Source: Mnemiopsis leidyi (lineage: Eukaryota; Ctenophora; Tentaculata; Lobata; Bolinopsidae). From it: a stretch of DNA of 64,000 bases. The translations under genes and the position numbers were made by a program. The stretch spans positions 52,054 through 116,053 of the forward strand of contig JH153345.1 in NCBI GenBank assembly GCA_000226015.1. Direction: 5' to 3'. The notes beneath the pieces are model-generated. The model made no database searches. It saw only the letters and a program-made list of their open reading frames with translations, and had not been told where the DNA came from. Positions 55,616 to 64,000 of the stretch are shown here, piece by piece; positions within the stretch are counted from its first letter, which is position 1, and each line of letters begins with the position of its first letter.

Positions 55616-57848
55616 ACAGACACTCGACTTAAGCGACAGCTAATTGTGATAGGCACTGTGATTGTAAGTTGATACGAGATTGGGTGGACTGGTATAGCGG
55701 TCAGGGAATGGAATTGGAAAAGTCCATCATGCAATGGACAATACAAGCTGCTATTTTAAACATTACATAGCTTTATTGTCATGGACAAACTGCTATTTCT
55801 ATAAAACATGACACTGACCTGTGTTTATGGACAAACTGCTATATCTAGACATGATATTGTTTGATTGTATTGGTCCTGGGAGCGTAGGTAGGTGACATTT
55901 TGTTTTGATCAAGTTAAATTTCATCTTTGTTCTACCGTGGCATATATTTAACACCTTAGCGGCGGTTAATAAACCAAAGTCCTAACCAAATTTATATATT
56001 TAAATCAGTCGCAAAACGCAAAGCGTGACTCCAGCCAGAAAAGATCCACGTAGTTTTCAGATTTCTTGTAATTTCATGTAATTAAATGCTTATCTAATTC
56101 TAACTTTTCTTCTAGCTCAAGAATAAGGGGTCATTTAAGGGGTCACGTGATTCGGCTTCGAACTTTTAATTCGGATTCCTCAAATTTTACGTGAAAACAC
56201 TACTACTGTAGTCTAACTTTTCTTCTACCTCAAAGTTTGTACGGCAGCGCGCACCCTCCTGTCATTTTATTCCCATAGAATGAGGGTCGGACAAAGTCAG
56301 ACAACTCAAAGTTAAAAGTTTTCGTTCGCGTTTTTGGGCTATAGGGGGTCAAAAAGGGCCATACAGGGTGTCTAAATAAGGTTTTTGAGTTTCGGGATCA
56401 CTGCCACCATCGGATTCGCCGTTAAACATTACGTCAAAATACTGGTCTAATTTTTTCTCCAAGCTGAAAGTTGAAAATTTCAATTTTTTGGCATCTTCAG
56501 AGCCTTCAGATCACATCAAAGTAGGACCCCCTTTTAAGGGCCAGCTTAAAAGGGTCGGAGCGAATTTTAACATAGCCTAATGCACAAAACGTGATGAAAT
56601 CTATTTTCAAGTCCCTATCTCTTTCCGTTTTGGCTTCAACTCGTTAGTATAGCAAAAAAAAGCGTCGTCGGGGGACTGGGAGGGGGTGGGGGGGTTGGGT
56701 CGTATACCACATTTCATGTTGTCATACTAGGGGGTGGCAACATTTTTTCTCTTTTTAGAACCCTGGCTGAAATTGGGCAAGAAATCGATTAAGAATAGTC
56801 TCGAGGTTTAAAAATTTTGCGTTAAATGTCGTTTCTGGGGTGGTTGCCACCACCCTAATAGAGTTTTCGTGACGACTAGTCCTGTTCGTATTTCAACTGA
56901 CGAAAAGTCCCTATTTTACACATGTTTTTGTGCTGTTATCTTTTTCTACGGTCTACTAAATAACTCTTTTTAGTATTGCATTATTATTGTGTAATAAAAA
57001 TGCAACAGTTTTGGTTAAAGTTCATGAGTTTGGAACTTCAGTTTAGCTAAGACTTTATGGAGACTTTTAACAAAGAAAACTGCAAATATAAACGGTTTTT
57101 TAAAATTTCGTATCAGCAACATATAATCCTAAAACACAGTCCACGTTTATACATTGATTATAAATTTAGCACCATATAATTAAACACAGCCATTTTAAGT
57201 CACACTTAAACTCTAAAGTCATTTTTGAGAAATCAGCACGGAAAAAAATTAATTTTCTCATAACAGTCGTGATAACTTTAAAATTCGAACATAATTATTA
57301 AAAACTTGTCAGCTAAATCAGAGACACCAGCGAGTTCTTTGAACTATGGCTTCTAGACGCATAAAAGTTGTTATGGCACTGAAAAATGTGAAAACCTACG
57401 TCCTGTATCAGGTTTTCTAAGTAGGGCGTGAACGGTCAATTAGAATGGAATGAAATAAACTAAATGGTAAAACATCCCAAAAATCTATGGAATCCCAAAA
57501 CAAACGAGCAAATTAAACAATTTCCGCTCGCTTTGAAACATCTAAATGACAAAAATGCCACCGGTCAACGTAACACACCTACTTAGCGGCGTAAAGTTAA
57601 AGTTGAAACAAACAACCACATATTTATATCATCCTTCTAGTGGCCCGGTAAAATTCAGTAAAGTCAATGAATAACTTAATAGCAGGAATGCAAATCAAAA
57701 CACAAAACAGAAATCTCCATTTTCAAACATCAGTTTTTATCTTGCACAGCTAGCGAGCAGTAGTAACATGGTTTGATTAAAATCAAGTAAAGTCTCAAAG
57801 TGAGCGAATCAATTAACTAATTAACTAATTAACTAATCATTGGCTCGC
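55616..57848. other. Intergenic region, no gene; contains a G-quadruplex motif
   Basis: Convergent ends of the six-EF-hand and MOSPD2-like genes. No open frame of note. A strong G-run cluster lies at about 56668-56700 (GGGGGACTGGGAGGGGG followed by TGGGGGGG and TTGGG), which meets the G-quadruplex pattern on the plus strand. Confidence 0.55.
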
Positions 57849-60800
57849 TCACAGCTCTGGGTTAGATTGCTCGGCTGAGCCGTCCGCGGCTACAGATTCT
57901 TGTAGTAAATTGTACTCTTGATAGAAAAGATAGGCAACGTAAACCAGAGAAACCAGGAGAAATATCTGAAATAGAAAAGTACACTTAACGCGTCCGGCAC
58001 GATATCTGAATAAGAATGAAAGAATAAGCACGTTATCTGACCAAGAAATCGCTGGTCAAGTTTACAGATTCATACATGTAAATCGTTGAATAAGAATGTT
58101 ATTTACAAACCTGGACTATGATTGAAGTGTTTCTCGTTTGGCGGTGTGTGGCATCTGTTTTCTGTTCAATGAGCTTCAACTGCGGCGTATGATTTGCAAA
58201 TAATCAATCTAAATACTCAAGTATTCACATTATTATTACCGATCATATTTTGATGTGGAATGGTGAAATTGTTAATCTTCTGTTCTATTTGAAAATTGAA
58301 TTTTGCTGACTATACAGTATATCAATGTGCTGAAATATTTGTCCGTTTGAAGACTTGAGAAAATAGCAAATTTAACAGGCTTGAGAGTAAACATTTATCA
58401 TATAACTACCAACATATTTTGTTAAATTGATTGCTGTGCGTTTGATCTATCTTCTAATAAGTGGACGTCAGAATTATTGGGGAGAAGTAGGAAATCCTTA
58501 CATCAATTGACCAATGAAAAGCCAGATACGACCAATCAATTTTTATCAACGCCGTCACGTGATGAAAACCATTTCCGACTCCTCCCCAAGAATTCTGACG
58601 TCCATTGTGTTTCAGTCTAGTTCCTTTATCTCTTAATAAAACCAAAATCAGGAAACACTACAGTCTACATAATGATAATAATAACCCTAGTTTCCATACC
58701 TTGTTTTCAATGGCTGAAAGTCTATCTGCGACGTTTGGAGCTGGTGATGTCATGTGGATGGAGTTGTTCATGAGATGATCAACTTTCTCTTCTATAGGAC
58801 TCCCGTTCATTACAACTTTGCATCTCAGTCTGTGTTCCGTTACTTTCCCTGGTAGTTTAGATAAGTTCACAGCAAAACGAAACTGCAAACGAAATTAAGA
58901 CCACGCGGAGTTACGAACCGAAAAAAATTACGAAGAAGAATCAAGGGATCGCATAACAGTTGAGTATCTGACGAATCTTTTTGTCAGGTCGCTTTTAAAG
59001 ATACATGATAAGACACAAACTTTAAGAGAATTCATGTTATATCTGAAGAGTTTTTTCACGACATAGCGCCGAGAGAGGAAAACTCAGGTCCTTGACAGGA
59101 GTCTCACCTTGTTCAACAGAGCGCCAATACTCGGTGATGTCACCTTTAAACGGTGATGTTATTGGAGTACACTGAACTAGAAATCTGTCCCTACTAGCTG
59201 TTACTGCACTTCCTGAATTGAGTGGGAAATCATTCTTAGGATATAATTCTTATGACTGGTGATTTCAAAAGCGGACCTAAAATAGGCCCAAATACAATAC
59301 AGCACTATTTTTGTATTTTGTATTTGTTACACCTGTACCCAGGCTTTTACAGTTATACTGAAGGGGCTCCTGGAAGATTCTAGATCTTTTAACGGAGACC
59401 CTCCTCATTTAACCCTCAATCACGGTTTCCCGGTCATTCGGCTGAGTCAACCGAAGAAGATTGCATAAGCAAATGCCCTTAGCGCACTCCTCTAGGATTG
59501 GCGGAACTGGGAATCGAACCCCCGATCTTCTGCGTAGAAAGTCGGGATAGATACCACTACACCACCAACCCATATACTCAAGACTCAAATTGAGATTACT
59601 CGAGAGCAAATTGACAAAGCACAACATTTCTTACCGGGTGTTAGTTGAACTGAAACCTCCACTTCCTGGCCCGGCTCTACAAGACCCACAGTAGGTTTTA
59701 CTCTGTAATGTTCCGGAGCTGTTGTCTTGACTTTGTACGCCACTTGGACTTCTCGGTTGTTCGACATTCTGATCATTTGTGGTAAAGACTCGCTGTTTGA
59801 TTGTTGGACACTGAATGTCAATGTCTCCTGGGGCCTGAGGGACAATGCGGGTTTAGAAAAGTAGAAACTTTTTGAATTTGCGAGATTTCACGCAACTAAA
59901 CTTCCAAACAAAAAGAGCGTATGAGAAATTTAATGCTTATATGGAATAGGATTAACGGCGAGAGATAAAACAAATAACAGTCGAAACATTTACAAAACTG
60001 ACGTTATGAGAAGAGGAGACATGGCTCTATCGGATGTAGTTTTACCGTCAGTGCTGGTGTTACTAGCAGTTCTTCTGGGGGGTGACTGCTGCGTAAATGT
60101 CACTTGCTGGAGAAATGGAATACCTTAGGTTGAAACATAACACAAGCAGCTCCCAACCAATTAGCATGCTAATTTAACACGACTATACTTAAAAACGTTA
60201 GCTGAGTATGAACACTGACGATGATCGTGTGACACGTCATTTCGGAAGACGTAAGTACGAAAATGGGCACAAAACCTGCTTGGACCTCCAACATACCTTC
60301 TTATCGGCTAAGCTCTGGAAGTCATTTTCCATAACACTGCGGGAAAAGCGATACGTTTGGAAAAGAAAATGTGTAAAGTGATCAGAGATCATCGTATGTA
60401 CGTGCATAAGTCATCTGATAAAATTATGCCAAAATTCAAAATAGGCGCGCGCCGCGCGCCTTTAAGCGCGCAAAACACTGAGCACTGTGGAAATTAGTTG
60501 TAATCTGACGCAAGTACTGCGCGTTACGCAAAGTATGCAAAAATTTTGAGCCAAGTTTTTTAGGCTCGCGTCACGCTTGTTCTTAGTGTCAAGCAAGAGA
60601 GAATTGTATTCCAGGTCAACATAGAAATAAATTTAGGACACAAATTGTCTTATCGAAACAATTCTACAGCAAGATTTATATCTAAATGTGTAGGATCGAA
60701 ATTCGAAGATATTTTTTAAAAACTGGACTTGTAAGGTGGTCAGACATCCGATGGGCTACGAGGATAAACTCTACCTAATCGTGTTTCTACTTTATAAAAT

Positions 60801-61372
60801 AACGCCTGATTTAATTTAAAAATGATTTTTAGTATAAATGTGGACTGTTTAAGAAAACATGACTTTCGACTAGAAATGGGAAAGACATGCGCGAAGCAAC
60901 GTGGTGTGTGGGATTTGAATCATCGCATCCTACAGGAATTGGGCATAACTAGAGGATGAAGAACTAAATTTTTGAAAAATTTGTCTAATTCTACGTTTTT
61001 TAAGCAACTCATGATTACAAAATTTCCCGGGATATGTCATCACTAATTAAGTCAGAAAAGTAGCCCAGTTTTTACTCACTTTACTGCAGCAGCTTCATTC
61101 TGAAATATGAACCGATATAAGATAACACTACACATTTCAGAGTAATTCAATACCAAATATAGATATCTAGCACCGTGTATACAGTCCAACATCTTATCAG
61201 CATGTATTCTGCAAATACGTAGAAATCTAAGTATAGTCAAATGAAGGCTCTAGAAAATGTCAGATTTATTTTTAAAAAAGTGCAGAGAAATATGTGACTT
61301 ACCGTTCCACCTAAAGATATCGGTAGTTGTTCCTTGTCCACATATTCTAATACCTCTGACTTGTTGACGAAC
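57849..61372 (-). CDS. MOSPD2: MOSPD2 homologue, 3' part (CRAL-TRIO end, MSP domain, tail anchor)
   Basis: Nine exons (61303-61372, 61080-61099, 60297-60336, 60003-60106, 59635-59834, 59108-59203, 58700-58848, 58111-58179, 57849-57965) join in frame to 287 residues; the N-terminus lies beyond the window or was not found. The first exon ends in YVDKEQLPISLGGT, the typical C-terminal end of a CRAL-TRIO lipid-binding domain. After a linker the MSP domain begins (TPQETLTFSV, AYKVKTTAPEHYRVKPTVG, DRFLVQC, EHRLRCKVV). A coiled segment and a tail anchor (IFLLVSLVYVAYLF) follow. The CRAL-TRIO plus MSP plus tail order is that of MOSPD2, an ER membrane protein that binds FFAT motifs at membrane contact sites. 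Plain VAPs lack CRAL-TRIO. One exon is only 20 nt long. Several splice sites were chosen by reading frame. Confidence 0.85.
59350..59578 (-). mobile_element. tRNA-derived SINE-like element or degenerate tRNA
   Basis: On the minus strand, a perfect A box (TGGTGTAGTGG, 59554-59564) is followed at tRNA-like distance by a perfect B box (GGTTCGATTCC, 59510-59520). The seven bases before the A box (GGGTTGG) pair with CCAATCC downstream, but the D and anticodon arms do not fold correctly (a 16-nt loop between CCCGA and TCGGG). A functional tRNA is therefore unlikely. The sequence after the head, to about 59350, may be the SINE body; its 3' limit is uncertain. It lies in a MOSPD2-like intron, on the gene's strand. 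Confidence 0.55.
60443..60461. repeat. GC-only 19-nt palindrome
   Basis: AGGCGCGCGCCGCGCGCCT is its own reverse complement except for the central base. It is a sharp GC island in a very AT-rich intron and alternates purine and pyrimidine, a Z-DNA-prone pattern. A further AAGCGCGC follows at once. Confidence 0.85.
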
Positions 61373-62297
61373 CTAGAGACATTTACAGTAAGTAGAGAAA
61401 CACGGTTGAAATTAGTTTTATCAGTTGGTTTCGATAAACTGATAAAACTGAAGTATTGATAGAGAAACGATCCTGGAGAGGAAGCAAGAATTTATTATTA
61501 GATAGGCTGGTGGTCAAAATTGCAATCAGCAATGGTTACGTCAAGCAACAACTACCTACTTTGTCAATGTAACTATGGTAATTTTTGAAACATTGTCACA
61601 ATCACTAATGTGACAACAGAAGCTATGGTTACGAGCTACTGCACTAACTACACCCGATTCCGTACAAACTACAAGTACAAACTACAAGTAAAACGAGAGG
61701 TACAAAACAGTACAAAACAGTGTGGAACAGTAGAAAACAGTACAAAACAGTGTGGAACAGTGTACAAAGCAAGGTAACTGCAGATCTCTCCCAGTCTCAA
61801 GAGATCCCTCATATTGCAGTACATGGAGCAGATCTCCTCTTATACAGCACACACTTGGACACTGCCAGTAATTATCTAATTATACCAGATCTCTATCTAC
61901 AAGAGACAGGGAGATAACGACGTTTTGTTATGTCATGTTGTTGTTATGTTTCATTAGTAAGGTGATTAGTTTAGTTACTTTAACTAAAGTTATCGTGTGT
62001 AACTGTGTACTATGTTAAAGATCTGTGTTCGCTGCACGTGTGAGATATTACAACGTGAAATACTGTACTGCACAGTGCAATTACACGGTGTATTGTTATT
62101 GATATTACTTACGCAGAAAATTACGGTGCATTGATATTGATATAACTTACACAGACAATTACACTTTGTATTATCATTGATATTACTTCCACATACAATT
62201 TAACTGTGATATTAATTACACATTTACACTTAAAATACCATCTTACCCTAAATGTAACTTGATTTACCCGGGAATACACTCACACTAAGTCAATACT

Positions 62298-62387
62298 CAT
62301 TACACATACGTATTTATCTGAAAAGTTAGCGAATCCTGGTTCATTACACATACGTATTTATTTGAACAGTTAGCGAATCCTGGTTCA
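62298..62387. repeat. 43-44-bp tandem duplication
   Basis: Two copies of a unit starting CATTACACATACGTATTTAT and ending GAATCCTGGTT, differing at a few bases. Confidence 0.85.
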
Positions 62388-62662
62388 CTATGCGGAACAC
62401 TAAGACGCAGGAACGGTAAACTGGCTTGTTATTACTGATTACATGGCTCGTTATTATGCAATATAAGGTAATCACTTGATTTAGAGGCAGACTATTTAGC
62501 TCGAGTCTTGAAAGCAGTACCAAGAAGTTAGGCAGCTTAGGAAGAGAAAGTCTGGAGGTTGAAGTTTTACAGCAGGTATATACAGGTTATAATAGCTTAA
62601 TAGTGTATTATACTTGCCCATCTGACAATTCATGGCAAAAGGGATCATATTTGAAAAATATA

Positions 62663-62748
62663 ATTTGATAAAGATAATTTGATAAAGATAATTTGATAAA
62701 GATAATTTGAAAAAGATAATTTGAAAAAGATAATTTGAAAAAGAGAAA
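62663..62748. repeat. 14-bp tandem repeat, about six copies
   Basis: Unit GATAATTTGATAAA, changing to GATAATTTGAAAAA in the later copies. Confidence 0.9.
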
Positions 62749-63070
62749 CTCCAGTTGCGGATGCTAGGAGTTAGTACTCCGAAATAATCCTATTTCCAAA
62801 CATTATATAAAGTCCTTCTGTTATATTATATATTATATAAAGTCCTTCTGTTCATCCTCAATAAATCTGTTGTATTATAGGTGTTGTAAAGATTTATACA
62901 ACTATTTCATACGGTGATGTTGCAGGGCTTTATTTCGTGCTATTTATAGAATATTTTATGTAATGTATGTACTACTGCAGGCTATAAACTTAATATTCGA
63001 TTGTCACTGGAACGCTGCTGATATTTGCTTAATTTACTGAGCTGCGGAATATAGTCATTAGTCAATACCA

Positions 63071-63122
63071 TCATTGCATTCAGTTATCATTGCATTCAGT
63101 TATCATTGCATTCAGTTATCAT
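63071..63122. repeat. 16-bp tandem repeat, three copies
   Basis: Unit TTGCATTCAGTTATCA; copies are identical. Confidence 0.9.
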
Positions 63123-63883
63123 TACGCTTATTTATGCATTACATAAGCGGGTGAAATTTAATAATGAAGTTCCGATCTTCAATTTTCATGTTAAGGCGTA
63201 ATCCTACTTCTCTACCGGGTAATGACTTATTTCGAGAGTCCTCTTAACGCCAAAACAAACCTTGCAGTGTATAATGTTTTCTCTTTGAGACCCGTTCTAT
63301 ACCATGGCAACTGTAATGGTCCAAATAAATAAATTATCCTTATTTCATTTATACTTCATACAATAGGGAATGCTAGTATGAAGGATATTGAAGGTACAAG
63401 ATCGCAAGTACTTCAAAGTGATCCAGGGTCTAAATGTGTAAAGTACAGACCAATGCAGGGCTATGTTAAAGCCGTGTACAAGGAAATGTACCTGACATGT
63501 TAAGTACTTGGGTAATTGCACTGCCTTTACACGAACTTACTTAACGTTGTGTAAGAGCCTAATTACATAACTCTGGGAGAACTTCACACAGCATGAACAA
63601 CGTTGTTAGACGTTTTAAACCCGCTTAAGTTGGGAGGAAATGATAAATGATTATACTATTATACAACTCATTTCATAGGTCTCTCCTACCGATTGAAAAT
63701 GATGGGGAGAAGTGTTCAGGTTACTGACAACTAGTTCTATAATTTATAATTCCCATACAACCGTCGCAGGAACAAGTTCATAGACAGTCTTAATTACGTT
63801 TAATCTACATTACAAGCAATTACCTGCTCAAATTAGACAGGAGATGTTAAAATTAGCTCCCTCACTCACATAGGCACGCAAGC

Positions 63884-64000
63884 AAACACGCACACCCGCA
63901 CACATACACACACGCACACGTACACACACGCACAAGTACACACACACACACACACGTACACGTACACACACACACGTACACGTACACACACACACACACA
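63884..64000. repeat. CA-rich microsatellite at the window edge
   Basis: Imperfect (CA)n with interspersed CACGCACA and ACGTACAC units, running past the end of the window. Confidence 0.95.

Larger units (their letters stand above)
61373..64000. other. Region upstream of the MOSPD2-like exons, no exon recognised
   Basis: Should be an intron or 5' part of the MOSPD2-like gene, but I found no further CRAL-TRIO exon. It holds several short tandem repeats: CAAAACAGT-type (61700-61760), a 43-44-bp duplication (62298-62387), a 14-bp array (62663-62748), a 16-bp array (63071-63122) and a terminal CA-rich tract. Confidence 0.5.

Noticed and set aside
59490-59575. Functional tRNA gene
   Set aside because: A and B boxes are perfect, but the D and anticodon arms do not fold and no normal anticodon loop exists.
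60006-60130. Plus-strand frame MRRGDMALSDVVL... that looks like a signal peptide with a splice donor
   Set aside because: It is antisense to a MOSPD2-like exon (60003-60106) that is in frame with its neighbours and joins directly to the MSP domain.

Overview
This is eukaryotic, intron-rich DNA from an animal. Most genes are split by AT-rich GT-AG introns, and the families found (trefoil/GH31 ectoenzyme, Shaker-type potassium channel, secreted tyrosinase, swiprosin, MOSPD2) are metazoan. The short introns, the many local tandem repeats and the Shaker-type channel fit an early-branching animal, most likely a cnidarian. That placement is an inference. There is no operon structure, no CRISPR array and no recognisable virus.

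Layout. 2.8-18.2 kb (+): a 19-exon type II membrane protein with a trefoil domain and a GH31 fold that appears to have lost catalytic residues. A 408-bp Harbinger-like MITE sits in one of its introns. 19.3-20.4 kb (-): a small four-EF-hand protein of 186 aa whose coding 3' end is tandemly duplicated. 20.7-22.0 kb (-): an intronless secreted tyrosinase. 25.7-29.1 kb (-): a nine-exon voltage-gated K+ channel subunit with an altered PxP gate motif. 34.0-43.8 kb (+): a TPR protein of about 15 exons with a possible internal promoter. 44.8-50.0 kb (-): a swiprosin (EFHD1/2) homologue with four copies of a phosphosite-like basic motif, one in each of four phase-0 exons. 55.0-55.6 kb (+): a protein with six EF-hands on one uninterrupted coding exon. 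57.8-61.4 kb (-): the 3' part of a MOSPD2 gene (end of CRAL-TRIO, MSP domain, tail anchor), with a tRNA-derived SINE-like element in an intron. The rest is intergenic or intronic DNA with minisatellites, microsatellites and three assembly gaps.

The most unusual signal is shared by several genes. Three exons, in two unrelated genes, are preceded by tandem arrays whose repeat unit is the exon's own 3' splice site plus the first codons of that exon: 7 copies in the K+ channel, 3 copies at one TPR exon, and about 26 copies of a 61-bp unit at another TPR exon. A splice donor in the GH31 gene and the terminal coding exon of the EF-hand gene also lie in local duplications. This suggests that tandem duplication recurs at exon borders in this genome and leaves ladders of decoy splice sites.

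Exon models were built by hand. For the genes complete in the window the intron phases close, so each total coding length is a multiple of three. Three calcium-sensor genes lie in one window, but nothing shows that the neighbouring genes work in one pathway.
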